A stretch of DNA of 64,000 nt, from assembly GCA_004557455.1 (NCBI GenBank), contig SFDX01000007.1, positions 41,630 to 105,629 on the forward strand. Reading direction: 5' to 3'. Position numbers and translations under genes: made by a program. The stretch comes from Akkermansia muciniphila (lineage in GTDB: Bacteria > Verrucomicrobiota > Verrucomicrobiia > Verrucomicrobiales > Akkermansiaceae). The notes below the pieces were generated by a model that did no database searches, had not been told where the DNA came from, and worked only from the letters and a program-made list of their open reading frames with translations. Below are positions 1 through 7,839 of the stretch, in pieces; the stretch's first letter is position 1; each line of letters begins with the position of its first letter.

Positions 1-1
1 G

Positions 2-49
2 GATGCCGCCGCTTTCACGGAGTCTCTGACTGCGCCGCTCGACACATGA
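2..49 (+). CDS. 3' end of the gene before cas5e, probably cas7e (partial)
   Basis: The first bases give 15 codons (ending TAPLDT) and a TGA at 47-49 that overlaps the ATG of cas5e. Fifteen residues are not diagnostic. The name rests on position: in type I-E operons cas7e, the Cascade backbone subunit, directly precedes cas5e, often with coupled stop and start codons as here. Confidence 0.5.
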   Translation, partial: DAAAFTESLTAPLDT

Positions 50-735
50 TGTACGCCCTCCTCCTGCACATCGCCGCCCCGCTGCAGGCTTGGGGTACGG
101 ACAGCCTGTTTCAGGAACGCGGCGCCGGGTCTGCGCCGTCCATGAGCGCGATTTGCGGCATGGTGTGCGCCGCTGCCGGGGCCGACAAGGGGAGCGAGGA
201 TGAGGCGCGTATCATCGCCGGGTTTCGCGCGGCGCGCATGCACTGTGCGGCCCGGGGAGACGGCCCGTCACGCGCCCCGCTCTGCGATTTCCACACCGTC
301 CTGGGTACCCGCGCCGTGAACGGGGCGCCCCTGCCCACGGTGGTGACGCGCCGTTTTTACCAACAGGATGAGCGCTACTGCGTGCTGCTTGAGTCGGCTG
401 ACCGGGACTTTCTGCAACGCGCTGCCGAGGCCCTGCGCAACCCTCGCCGCGGCATTTGGCTGGGGCGCAAATGCTGCATCCCCGCCGAGCCCCCCGTGCG
501 TGAACCCGTAATGCCCGCCGCCGAGGCGCGCCGTCTACTGCTGAACGGCCCCCGCCGCATCCGCGAGCTGTGGTGGCAGCTTGATGATACGGCCGGCGCC
601 GACCTGCTGCTGCGGGACCGCCCGCTCTCCTTCGGCCTGCCCGGTAACTCCGGCCGCGCAGGGCGTGCCTGCGATTACCGCCCTCTGCTCCGCATCACTG
701 ATCCCGCTGCTATCGCCGCCCGGCTCACGGAATGA
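46..735 (+). CDS. cas5e: Type I-E CRISPR-associated protein Cas5e (CasD)
   Basis: Cas5e caps the 5' handle of the crRNA in the type I-E Cascade interference complex. The 229-residue protein has the family layout: an N-terminal RAMP strand (LLLHIAAPLQAWG), a central HTVLGTR, then VVTRRFYQQDERYCVLLE, and the late GIWLGRKCCIPAEPPV block. Length is normal for the family (about 220-250). The start may be ATG 46 or the adjacent ATG 49; both are coupled to the upstream stop. In standard I-E operons cas6e, cas1 and cas2 follow at once. Here the reading frame ends two bases before a repeat element and no cas gene follows, so the operon is cut short or ordered differently on this side. Family assignment is firm; whether the system works cannot be judged from the window. 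Confidence 0.93.
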   Translation: MMYALLLHIAAPLQAWGTDSLFQERGAGSAPSMSAICGMVCAAAGADKGSEDEARIIAGFRAARMHCAARGDGPSRAPLCDFHTVLGTRAVNGAPLPTVVTRRFYQQDERYCVLLESADRDFLQRAAEALRNPRRGIWLGRKCCIPAEPPVREPVMPAAEARRLLLNGPRRIRELWWQLDDTAGADLLLRDRPLSFGLPGNSGRAGRACDYRPLLRITDPAAIAARLTE

Positions 736-737
736 GG

Positions 738-961
738 GACTTCACAGCGCAGGGATTGTAGAGAGCGAGATGAGACTGACCGCGGAATGAAAGGAATTTT
801 CGGAGACTGATCGGTCTTCGGAACTTCGATAAGACTTCAAAGCAAATTCATAGTAGGTAGCTTCAAAATATCAAGGAAACTACTACTGCGGCAGCATGCA
901 GTCTGCGCCGAGCCGAGCACACCCATCCATTTCCTATAGCCTCCCTTCGTTCTGCGGTCTG
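738..961. repeat. Interspersed inverted-repeat element, copy 1
   Basis: Begins with GACTTCAC two bases after the cas5e stop. The inner arm (CTGACCGCGGAATGAAAGGA, from 776) is matched in inverted, decayed form by the segment ending in TTCTGCGGTCTG at 950-961. The interior carries the family's CTACTACTGCGGC and GCATGCAGTCTGC blocks. It is the reverse complement of copy 2, and the first 60 or so bases of the inner arm are identical between them. It contains no coding capacity. Confidence 0.8.
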
Positions 962-1185
962 TATCTTTTCGCTTTCTTCTATCCCCGGCGCCGGTAGCGT
1001 TTCGGTAATGAAAAAGCGTTACCTGAATAGAAAAGAAAAGAAGAGAAAAGATCTTTTCTTTAAACACACACACCTTCAGGCGCGTGCGCGCTGCGCCCGC
1101 GATCCGTTTTTTTGAGGGGAAAAGGATTGTTTCATCGCCCTTGCCTGCGAGGCAAAAAATGCTTGCAGCCATCCCCTGCAAGGGG
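962..1185. other. Intergenic stretch with no gene seen
   Basis: This holds a purine-rich run (about 1029-1060) with the palindrome GAAAAGATCTTTTC, and a short hairpin (CCCCTGCAAGGGG, 1172-1184) just before the promoter of the replication gene pair. I see no ORF with plausible start signals, no tRNA and no CRISPR repeat. Confidence 0.5.
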
Positions 1186-1214
1186 TTGTACCGGTGATGC
1201 ACGGCCGATACAAT
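1186..1214 (+). promoter_or_regulatory. Promoter of the replication gene pair
   Basis: TTGTAC - 17 bp - TACAAT. Transcription should start near 1221, giving a leader of about 70 bases to the ATG at 1294, longer than for most genes here. Confidence 0.6.
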
Positions 1215-1293
1215 GTAGGGGACGTGGCGGGACACGCGTCAGGTCGGCACGGGGCCGAACCGGCGGGGAACGGACGCAAGACATCTCACATTC

Positions 1294-2238
1294 ATGGCAA
1301 ACTGGATCAAAGTACGAAATGCGCTGGTGCGCAGTGCGCGGGTACGCAGGCTCCGCAAATACCTCAACTGCAAGAACCACTTCGCGGCCATCGGCTACGC
1401 CATCGCATGGCTGTGCTGGGTGGACGAGCAGACGCTCGACGGCCACACGCACCTGACGCCCGAGGAGCTGGATGAGGAATTGGGCATGCGCGGCGGGGCC
1501 AAGGGGTTGATGGAAATAGGTTGGGCGGCATTGGATGAGGAGGGGTGTCTGGTGGCCCTGGAGTTCGATAAACACAGCGGTGACACCGCCAGGCAGCGCG
1601 CGGAGAATGCCAGGCGCAAGGAGCTGTGCGTCGCCCGAAAGAAGGCGGCAGCGGGGGCGCAGAAGCCCGCCGCTAAGCCTGCGGCCAAGGGCTCCGGGAG
1701 GGGACGCAAGCCTAAATCCGTGCCCGCCCCCGAGCCGGAGAAGCAGGACTTGCCGAATGCCTTGGCCTTGTATCCCGCTGCATCGGAAGTCCCCGCATTC
1801 ACCGCCCCGGATGAAGCCGGGAGCACCTATTCCGCACCGCTGCCCGACGGTGAGGGGCATGCTGCGGGGGCGGATGAACCCTCTCTTGAGGCGATTGTGG
1901 AGGTGATGAGCCGACGGCCCTATCCCTGCGTCCCGCCGGAGGAAATCGACAAGGTAGCCGGCAAATTTCTGGTTACCATGCAATGCCGCGGCTGGCGAGA
2001 TGCCCGCGGCATCGGGGTCCGCGATTGGGAGGCCGCGGCTCAGCACTACATCATGACTTGGTCCAACATCAACGCCGACAAACAGCGGGACCAGGAGCAG
2101 CGCGAACGTGTTGCCAACGAACGCACCGCCCTGATGAAACGCGATGTCGACAGCCGCATCGATGAACGCCGGCACCGCATGGATCCCTCCCTTCCCGTCC
2201 GCCGAGATCGCAACTATGAAACCTGTTATGAAGTGTAA
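1294..2238 (+). CDS. Phage-type replication initiator (O/replisome-organizer-like)
   Basis: The 314-residue protein starts with a winged-helix-type module seen in phage replisome organizers: WIKVRNALVRSARVRRL, then AIGYAIAWLCWVDEQTLDG, LDEELGMRGGAKGLMEIGW, and a FDKHSGDTARQRAENARR segment near residue 100. A basic and Ala/Pro-rich linker follows (about 105-185). The C-terminal part (WRDARGIGVRDWEAAAQHYI) resembles the end of DnaD/O-type proteins. Such proteins bind origin DNA and recruit the helicase loader, and the overlapping downstream gene is just such a loader. No integrase, terminase or structural phage gene is nearby, so this is a stand-alone replication module or a prophage remnant. 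It is bracketed by inverted repeat copies. The family is fairly sure; the replicon it serves is unknown. Confidence 0.72.
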   Translation: MANWIKVRNALVRSARVRRLRKYLNCKNHFAAIGYAIAWLCWVDEQTLDGHTHLTPEELDEELGMRGGAKGLMEIGWAALDEEGCLVALEFDKHSGDTARQRAENARRKELCVARKKAAAGAQKPAAKPAAKGSGRGRKPKSVPAPEPEKQDLPNALALYPAASEVPAFTAPDEAGSTYSAPLPDGEGHAAGADEPSLEAIVEVMSRRPYPCVPPEEIDKVAGKFLVTMQCRGWRDARGIGVRDWEAAAQHYIMTWSNINADKQRDQEQRERVANERTALMKRDVDSRIDERRHRMDPSLPVRRDRNYETCYEV

Positions 2239-2935
2239 CCCGCAACAGCTCTCCTGCAAGGAGGAAATCGAAGCCATCTTTAACCGCATGATGGCCAAAC
2301 TCGACCTCATCGAACGCGACCGGGAACAAACGGCGGAAGCCCCGGAGCCGCCGCCCTCCCTGCCACCTTTCCCCGGTGCCTTCTGCCTGCATGATGTGGC
2401 TGACTGCGTGCGGCAGGCTCACGGCAGGGTGGAGCTCTGGGTTCGGGATGCTATCGCTGATGCCGGGTCGCCGCGTTGGCTGACCCTTTTCGGCAAGTCC
2501 GGTTCCGGTAAATCGCACCTGGCGCGCTTGGCACATTACCTGCTCCGCAAGGTCGGTGTACGTGCCGTGCTGCGCAGTTGGCCGAATCTTCAGGATGCTA
2601 TCCTAACAGGCGACGGAGATGTTATCGCGAGGCTAGGTCGTGCGCCCGTGCTGCTGTTGGATGACTTCGGGGCAGGATACCCGACCGGTGACAAACGTGC
2701 CCGTTTGCTCGTAGCCAAGCTGTTCGAACTTTTCGAGCATCGCCGCAGCAAATGGACCCTGTTCGCCGGCATGCTCACCCCGCAGGACATCAACGAGCAA
2801 ATAGACCAGCGCATTGCCTCGCGCCTCTTCCGAGACCGCAACGAACTGGTCGACATGAGAAACGCCGATGATTGGGGCTACCGCAACTTCCGCCGCCGCG
2901 CCGAAGCCGTACCGGACTTCACACCTCCGCAGTAA
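2216..2935 (+). CDS. DnaC/IstB-type AAA+ helicase-loader ATPase
   Basis: A 239-residue AAA+ protein. It has Walker A GKSGSGKSHLAR near residue 92, Walker B VLLLDDFG near 144, and the arginine-rich QRIASRLFRDRNELVDMR segment typical of DnaC/IstB ATPases. Loaders of this type place replicative helicase on DNA opened by the initiator. An upstream in-frame start at 2144 exists, but ATG 2216 (or 2228) gives a compact overlap with the initiator stop at 2236-2238 and a normal N-terminus. The final codons (DFTPPQ and TAA) lie inside the left arm of repeat copy 2. IstB would need a neighbouring transposase; none is present, so a replication role with the upstream gene is favoured. Confidence 0.8.
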   Translation: MKPVMKCNPQQLSCKEEIEAIFNRMMAKLDLIERDREQTAEAPEPPPSLPPFPGAFCLHDVADCVRQAHGRVELWVRDAIADAGSPRWLTLFGKSGSGKSHLARLAHYLLRKVGVRAVLRSWPNLQDAILTGDGDVIARLGRAPVLLLDDFGAGYPTGDKRARLLVAKLFELFEHRRSKWTLFAGMLTPQDINEQIDQRIASRLFRDRNELVDMRNADDWGYRNFRRRAEAVPDFTPPQ

Positions 2936-3168
2936 GAGGAACCAAGAGTGTCGACGCGGAATTAAGGGAATTTCAGGAAGGTTTGGGGCATGCTCAGCTC
3001 AGTGCAGACTGCATGCCGCCGCAGTAGTAGCTTCCAAAAATTCAAAGCTGCCTACTATGAGTTTGCTCTGAAGTCTTATCGAAGTTCCGAAGACCGATCA
3101 GTCTCCGAAAATTCCTTTCATTCCGCGGTCAGAAACTACTCGCTCTCTACCAAATCAGCGGTCTGAAG
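2915..3168. repeat. Interspersed inverted-repeat element, copy 2
   Basis: About 254 bp. The left arm starts GACTTCACACC at 2915, inside the last codons of the DnaC-like gene. The inner left arm is at 2951-2980 (GACGCGGAATTAAGGGAATT). The right inner arm ends CCGCGGTCAG at 3123-3132, and an outer right arm runs to about 3168. It is the inverted counterpart of copy 1 and shares GCATGCAGTCTGC (here in reverse) and the CTACTACTGCGGC block. The rest of the gap up to the next promoter holds nothing I recognise. Confidence 0.82.
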
Positions 3169-3237
3169 CCTCTCCTACTCCCTCTGCATGGCTCGTCAGT
3201 TGGGTCATCTCTCAGCGGGGCGGGGATGGAAAAAGCC

Positions 3238-3266
3238 TTGCGGAGGGGGTCTTTGTGCGCTACAAT
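3238..3266 (+). promoter_or_regulatory. Promoter abutting the MauE/DoxX-like gene
   Basis: TTGCGG - 17 bp - TACAAT. Only 6 bases separate the -10 box from ATG 3273, so the expected start of transcription is the start codon itself. This also argues against the upstream GTG at 3255, which would lie upstream of the -10 box. Confidence 0.72.
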
Positions 3267-3272
3267 AGGCGC

Positions 3273-3749
3273 ATGAAAGAGATTCCCGCCATTGTACGCA
3301 GCATGCTGTTTATCCTCCGGATTTCCATGGGGATTTTCTTTCTGTACACGGGCATAGCGAAGGTGACGGATTTGGGCACGACAGCGGAGTTTCTGACGCG
3401 CAGCAATATATTGCCGGAGATCTTCTCCATGCCCCTGGCGTGTACGGGGATAGCGATGGAAATCATCGTGGCGGTCTGCCTGATTTTTCGCCTGGAGTAC
3501 CGCGGGGCGACGGTCTGGGCCGTCATCATGACCTCCGTCTTCGTTATCCTCTACATTCAGGCTTGGGCGCGGGGGCTGTCGCTGTCCTGCAACTGCTTCG
3601 GGGCGGAGCACGATGTAGTCAACTACCCGCAGGACATCACCATCCGCATCCTCATTCTGGGCGCGATGCTGCTGCTGCTCTGGGACTCCCGGCACCGCGC
3701 CCCCCTGCCCCACGCCTCCCGCAACTTCGACTTCTCCGAGGTGGAATGA
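3273..3749 (+). CDS. MauE/DoxX-family integral membrane protein
   Basis: The 158-residue protein has four hydrophobic segments. The first, FILRISMGIFFLYTGIAKVTD, carries the GxxFxxxGxxK pattern of DoxX/MauE proteins. A CNCFG motif follows in the third loop, as in the MauE branch, where paired cysteines are linked to disulfide or quinone redox chemistry. MauE proteins help mature redox enzymes, and related ones supply electrons to methionine or thiol systems. No partner gene is nearby, so the substrate is unknown. The leaderless promoter fixes the start at ATG 3273. Assigning the broad family is reasonable; a precise role is not. Confidence 0.68.
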   Translation: MKEIPAIVRSMLFILRISMGIFFLYTGIAKVTDLGTTAEFLTRSNILPEIFSMPLACTGIAMEIIVAVCLIFRLEYRGATVWAVIMTSVFVILYIQAWARGLSLSCNCFGAEHDVVNYPQDITIRILILGAMLLLLWDSRHRAPLPHASRNFDFSEVE

Positions 3750-3835
3750 AGCGCGCCCTTTCTGCGTCATCGGCGGGCCCGAGGGCGAATTGAATGAAAG
3801 AATCGGGCGCGGGCGCGCGTAGGAAAGGGTAGCAT

Positions 3836-6037
3836 ATGAAAACCAAGAAGCTACTGATAGCAATGGCATGCGGACTGGCCATGATGCCGGCCCTGCAGGC
3901 CGAGGAAGCAGCAGCGGGTGCGCCGGCACAGGTGCAGCAGCATCCGTACCTGAGCACCGCCATGTACCCCGCTTGGTCACAGTTGACCCCCGAGCGCGGC
4001 GTGGTGGATGTACGCCTGGCCCTAGGCAAAGCGAAGGCCGCCCTGGAAGCCATCTGCCGCGTAAAGCCCGAGGAAGCGACCTACGAGAACGTCTTTGCCG
4101 CCTACGAGATGATGGGCGAAGACCTGGACCGCGCGGAGAGCCTGCTGGCCCACCTGGGCTCCGTAATGGACAGCCCTGCCCTGCGCGAGGCACAGGAGAC
4201 CCTGCTGCCGGAACTCACCGAGTTCAGCTCCGGCGTGACCTCCAACGAGCAGCTGTGGAACGTGGTCAAGAACGCCGCCGCCCAACCCTGGGTGAAGCAA
4301 CTGGACGCCGAGCACCAACGCTTTGTACAGCAGGTGGTAGACGGATTCCGCGACAGCGGTGCCGACCTGCCCGCCGACAAGAAGGCCCGCAAGATGGAGA
4401 TCCAGAAAGAGATGACCATGCTGCGGCATGACTTCTCCAAGCGAGTGCTCGACTCCACCAACGCTTGGAAATGGGTGGTGACCGACAAGACCGAACTCGC
4501 CGGCCTGAGCGACTCCTGGCTGGAGCGCGCCGCCGGGGCAGCCCTGGCCGCCGGCTACGGCAGCAAAGAGAACCCGCAGTGGCTCATCACCCTGGACTTC
4601 TCCTCCTGCGGCGATGTACTGCGCGACTGCACCGTGGAAGCCACCCGCCGCAAGGTGTGGGAGGCCCGCGACCGCATCGGCTGCGGCGGTGAGACCGACA
4701 CGGCGGACATCGTGGCCCGCATCATGGTGCTGCGCCAAGAGCTCGCCGAGCTGCTGGGCTTCGGCAACTACTGCGACCTGATGACCGCCCGCCGCATGGT
4801 GCGCAACTCCGCCAACGCCGTGGCCTTTGTGGACGGCATGATGCAGCGCCTGAAACCCGCCTTCGACAAAGAATGCGCCGACTTCCTGGCCTTCGTTTCC
4901 CGCTGCAAGGGAGAGACCGTCACGAAGCTGAACCCCTGGGACCGCTTCTTCTACTCCCGCAAGATGGCGAAGGAACTCTACGACTTCGACCCCGAGACCC
5001 TGCGCCCCTACCTGCCCATGGAGCAGGTGATTGACGGCATGTTCCGCATCTTCTCCCACCTGTATGATGTGACCTACACCGAGCTGCCCACCATTTGCCT
5101 GCAACCCGGCGAGACCTGCCCCGAGGGCAAGATCGAGGTGTGGCACCCGCAGGTGAAGCTCTACAAGGTGGTGGATAACAAGACCGGCGCGCACCTCGGC
5201 TCCTTCTACACAGACCTGTACCCCCGCGCCAGCAAGCGCGCCGGTGCCTGGGTGATGAGCATGCGCTACGGCACCCCCGCTACCGAGAACAAGCCGCACG
5301 AGCCGCACCTGGCTACCCTCTGCGGTAACCTGACCGCCCCCACGGCGGACAAGCCCGCCCTGCTGACCCACTACGATGTGGAGACCATCTTCCACGAGTT
5401 CGGGCACATGATGCACTGCATGCTGGCCGACTCCAAGGTGCTGAGCCACATGGGCACGCATGTAGCCTGGGACTTCGTGGAGCTGCCCAGCCAGCTGAAC
5501 GAGAACTGGACCTGGGAGCCCGAGGGCCTGAAGCTCATCGCCAAGCACTACGAGAGCGGCGAGGCCCTGCCGGAGGAGCTGATGCGCAAGATGCTGGCCG
5601 CCCGCTACTTTATGCCTGCTACGGACAACATGGGGCAGCTTTGCCTGGCCAAGCTGGACCTGGAGATGCACACCAACTACGCCGCGAGCTTTGCGGGCAA
5701 AGACTTGGACGCTGCGACGAGCGAGCTGCTGCGTCCCTGGCGCATCCCGATGACCGTGGACTCCCACTCCATCATGCGCAACCTGACGCACTGCATCAAC
5801 GGCGGCTATGCCGGCGGTTACTACTCCTACAAGTGGGCCGAGGTGCTGGCTGCGGACGCCTTTACGCGCTTCAAGAAGGAGGGCGTGATGAATGCCGCCA
5901 CCGGTGCTGCCTACCGCGAGGCGGTGCTCTCCAAGGGCGACAGCAAGCCCGCGGATGAGGTGTACCGCGACTTCATGGGCCGCGACCCGAATCCGGACGC
6001 GCTGCTGCAATCGCAGGGGCTGCTGCCGGCGGAATAA
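3836..6037 (+). CDS. M3-family zinc oligopeptidase, exported
   Basis: The 733-residue protein carries a signal peptide (MKTKKLLIAMACGLAMMPALQA) and then a full-length M3 (thimet oligopeptidase/Dcp-like) fold. The zinc motif HEFGHMMH is at about residues 520-527, with the third ligand region (WDFVELPSQLNENW) some 25 residues later. C-terminal blocks such as GGYAGGYYSYKWAEVLAADAF are typical of the family. These enzymes trim short peptides; the leader suggests a periplasmic site, where it would digest peptides brought in from outside. A ribosome site (AGGAAAGGG) lies 8 bases before the ATG. It is transcribed alone and faces mnmE across a shared terminator. The exact subfamily (M3A or M3B) is not settled. 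Confidence 0.9.
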   Translation: MKTKKLLIAMACGLAMMPALQAEEAAAGAPAQVQQHPYLSTAMYPAWSQLTPERGVVDVRLALGKAKAALEAICRVKPEEATYENVFAAYEMMGEDLDRAESLLAHLGSVMDSPALREAQETLLPELTEFSSGVTSNEQLWNVVKNAAAQPWVKQLDAEHQRFVQQVVDGFRDSGADLPADKKARKMEIQKEMTMLRHDFSKRVLDSTNAWKWVVTDKTELAGLSDSWLERAAGAALAAGYGSKENPQWLITLDFSSCGDVLRDCTVEATRRKVWEARDRIGCGGETDTADIVARIMVLRQELAELLGFGNYCDLMTARRMVRNSANAVAFVDGMMQRLKPAFDKECADFLAFVSRCKGETVTKLNPWDRFFYSRKMAKELYDFDPETLRPYLPMEQVIDGMFRIFSHLYDVTYTELPTICLQPGETCPEGKIEVWHPQVKLYKVVDNKTGAHLGSFYTDLYPRASKRAGAWVMSMRYGTPATENKPHEPHLATLCGNLTAPTADKPALLTHYDVETIFHEFGHMMHCMLADSKVLSHMGTHVAWDFVELPSQLNENWTWEPEGLKLIAKHYESGEALPEELMRKMLAARYFMPATDNMGQLCLAKLDLEMHTNYAASFAGKDLDAATSELLRPWRIPMTVDSHSIMRNLTHCINGGYAGGYYSYKWAEVLAADAFTRFKKEGVMNAATGAAYREAVLSKGDSKPADEVYRDFMGRDPNPDALLQSQGLLPAE

Positions 6038-6059
6038 ACCGCAGACGACTCTGACACAA

Positions 6060-6092
6060 GGGGGCAAGGGCTGATACGGTCCTTGCCCCCTA
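6060..6092. terminator. Bidirectional terminator between M3 peptidase and mnmE
   Basis: A 10-bp perfect stem (GGGGGCAAGG / CCTTGCCCCC) with an 11-base loop sits between convergent genes. A short T-rich tail (TACCCTTTTG) follows on the plus side. Confidence 0.75.
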
Positions 6093-6102
6093 CCCTTTTG
6101 CG

Positions 6103-7428
6103 CTACTTGCCCAGGCAGAAGGTCGAAAACACGCGGTCCAAGATGTCCTCCGTATCCACCCGTCCGGTGATGCTGCCGAGGGCATCCAGCGCCTCATGCA
6201 GGTCGATGTCAATGAGATCCGGACTCTCCCCCGCGAACAATCCTGCCCGAGCGCGGCGGAGGGCCTCGACGGCCTGTTGCAGGGCGAAGCGGTGGCGTGT
6301 GTTGACGGCAGCCACGGTGTCGGCCTCCCCCAAGCTGCGCAGGAAGAGGCTGCGGATGGCTCGCCCGAGGTCCTCCCGCCCCCTGCCCTGCGCGCAGGAA
6401 ATGCGGATGCCGGGCTTGCCCGCCCAGGCGGGGTGCTCCGGCAGATCCGCCTTGTTGAGCACAAGCAGGCAATGCGCCCCGGGCGGCGGGGGCGGAAGGG
6501 GCACCGGCGGCTGCGACACATCCGCTACCTCCAGCACCAGGTCGGCGGCGGCGAGTGCCCGGCGGCTGCGCTCCATGCCGCATTGCTCCAAGCTGTCCTC
6601 ACTGCTGTGCAGCCCCGCTGTGTCGATGAGGCGCAGGCAGAGACCGCCGAGGCTGAGGGGGGCCTCGATGGTGTCGCGCGTGGTGCCGGCGCGGTCGCTG
6701 ACGATGGCGCGGTCGTAACCCAGCAGCATGTTCAGCAGGCTGGATTTGCCCACATTCGGGGCACCGACGATGACCGTACGCACCCCCTCGCGGAGCAAAC
6801 GCCCGCCCTCCGCCGTAGCCAACAGCGCATTCACCTGCTCCTCCGCGGCCTGCAGTTGCCCGCTCAGGCTCTCCACCGTGGCGGGGGGGATGTCCTCCTC
6901 CGGAAAGTCAATGTAGGCGGTCACATGGGCCGCAACGTCAATCAAGCCATCCAGCGCGACCTGCACCCTGTCGGCGATGGCGCCCTGCAACTGGTGCTGA
7001 GCCGCGCGCAGGGCGAGGTCGCTCCCGGCATGGATGATGTCCATAATGGCCTCCGCCCGGGTGAGGTCGAGCTTGCCGTTCTCGAAGGCGCGGCGGGAGA
7101 ACTCGCCGGGCTCCGCCGGAACAGCCCCGCAGGCGAAGAGGCGCTCCAGCACGCGCTCCGTGACGAGGATGCCGCCGTGGCAGGAGATCTCGACCACATC
7201 CTCACCCGTAAAACTGGCGGGGGCCGCAAAGTAGGTGACCACCACCTCGTCCAGCACGCTGCCGTCCTCCGCCCGCACCCGGGCAAAAGTCGCAAGGCGG
7301 GGCTGCAAGGGCTTGCCGCCCAGGGCGGCGGACGCCACATCATGGGCCTGCGGACCGCTGAGGCGCAGGATGGCTAAGGCCCCTACCCCGTCCGGTGTCG
7401 CACGCGCTGCAATGGTTGTTCCGTTCAT
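6103..7428 (-). CDS. mnmE: tRNA modification GTPase MnmE (TrmE)
   Basis: MnmE, with MnmG, installs the carboxymethylaminomethyl group on U34 of certain tRNAs. The 441-residue protein begins with the folate-binding domain (TIAARATPDGVGALAILRLSG). It carries the G domain inside a helical domain: G1 GAPNVGKSS near residue 221, the switch GTTRDTIEA, DTAGL, and NKAD. It ends in the invariant FCLGK whose cysteine is needed for activity. ATG 7428 is chosen because the conserved N-terminus starts there; an upstream in-frame start at 7470 adds 14 unconserved residues. mnmG is not in the window. In many bacteria mnmE lies near the replication origin, and the oriC-like region here is only about 6 kb away. 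Confidence 0.97.
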   Translation of the reverse strand: MNGTTIAARATPDGVGALAILRLSGPQAHDVASAALGGKPLQPRLATFARVRAEDGSVLDEVVVTYFAAPASFTGEDVVEISCHGGILVTERVLERLFACGAVPAEPGEFSRRAFENGKLDLTRAEAIMDIIHAGSDLALRAAQHQLQGAIADRVQVALDGLIDVAAHVTAYIDFPEEDIPPATVESLSGQLQAAEEQVNALLATAEGGRLLREGVRTVIVGAPNVGKSSLLNMLLGYDRAIVSDRAGTTRDTIEAPLSLGGLCLRLIDTAGLHSSEDSLEQCGMERSRRALAAADLVLEVADVSQPPVPLPPPPPGAHCLLVLNKADLPEHPAWAGKPGIRISCAQGRGREDLGRAIRSLFLRSLGEADTVAAVNTRHRFALQQAVEALRRARAGLFAGESPDLIDIDLHEALDALGSITGRVDTEDILDRVFSTFCLGK

Positions 7429-7537
7429 TTGCCCTATTGTTGCATATTCTACCCCGAGTGAAAAGCGCAATTTTTGCTTTCAAAGACAAATTTTTTTACT
7501 CTTCCTGAATTTTTTTTCCTAAACACGCATTTTAGAC

Positions 7538-7565
7538 TTGACGTCGGCGTAATTTGGTGTATACT
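7538..7565 (+). promoter_or_regulatory. Promoter of the 40-residue lipoprotein gene
   Basis: TTGACG - 16 bp - TATACT, followed by a leader of roughly 60 bases to ATG 7635. This is a conventional leader, unlike most neighbours. Confidence 0.65.
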
Positions 7566-7634
7566 CATTCGCGACCTCACCAATCTATTCCGGGTTGGCG
7601 GAAGGTCATTAACCTAAAAAGTAAGCAAGATAAT

Positions 7635-7757
7635 ATGAAGACCATCGCTATTCTCGCTCTTACGGCCGCCGCTCTGGTTTCCTGCCAGCAGCAGCAGCAG
7701 CCCCAGCCGACCACCCCGGAGCCCCAGCCGGTTGCTCCCGTCAAGGCTAAGAAGTAA
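7635..7757 (+). CDS. Very small lipoprotein (40 residues)
   Basis: It encodes a short signal peptide ending in a lipobox (AAALVSC), then only about 23 mature residues rich in Gln and Pro, ending KAKK. Its own promoter and a strong terminator frame it closely, so it is a real transcription unit even though an in-frame start exists upstream at 7554. Mini-lipoproteins of this kind resemble entericidin-like or other tiny envelope lipoproteins in size only. No function can be assigned. Confidence 0.75.
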   Translation: MKTIAILALTAAALVSCQQQQQPQPTTPEPQPVAPVKAKK

Positions 7758-7793
7758 GCAAGCGAGGGGAGGTAAAACTCCTTACACTGCTTT

Positions 7794-7831
7794 AGCGCGC
7801 TTGGATGTACGTCCGAGCGCGCTCTTTTTTT
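7794..7831 (+). terminator. Rho-independent terminator
   Basis: AGCGCGCT / AGCGCGCT form an 8-bp stem around a loop that can pair further (GGA / TCC), followed by CTTTTTTTTC. It separates the small lipoprotein from the cytochrome gene. Confidence 0.9.
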
Positions 7832-7839
7832 CAAGGGTG

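Noticed and set aside
736..1185. Possible CRISPR array after cas5e
   Set aside because: No direct repeats of 28-29 bp with regular spacers are present; the repeated sequence is the interspersed inverted-repeat element.
2520..2545. Sigma-54-like sequence TTGGCACATTACCTGCT inside the DnaC-like gene
   Set aside because: It lies within coding sequence, misses conserved bases of the -12 element and points at no downstream start.
4022..6067. Long open frame on the minus strand across the M3 peptidase gene, and similar long frames opposite mnmE, argS, groEL, dnaK and fhs
   Set aside because: They are GC-rich antisense shadows of clearly homologous genes and carry no recognisable motif or start signal.
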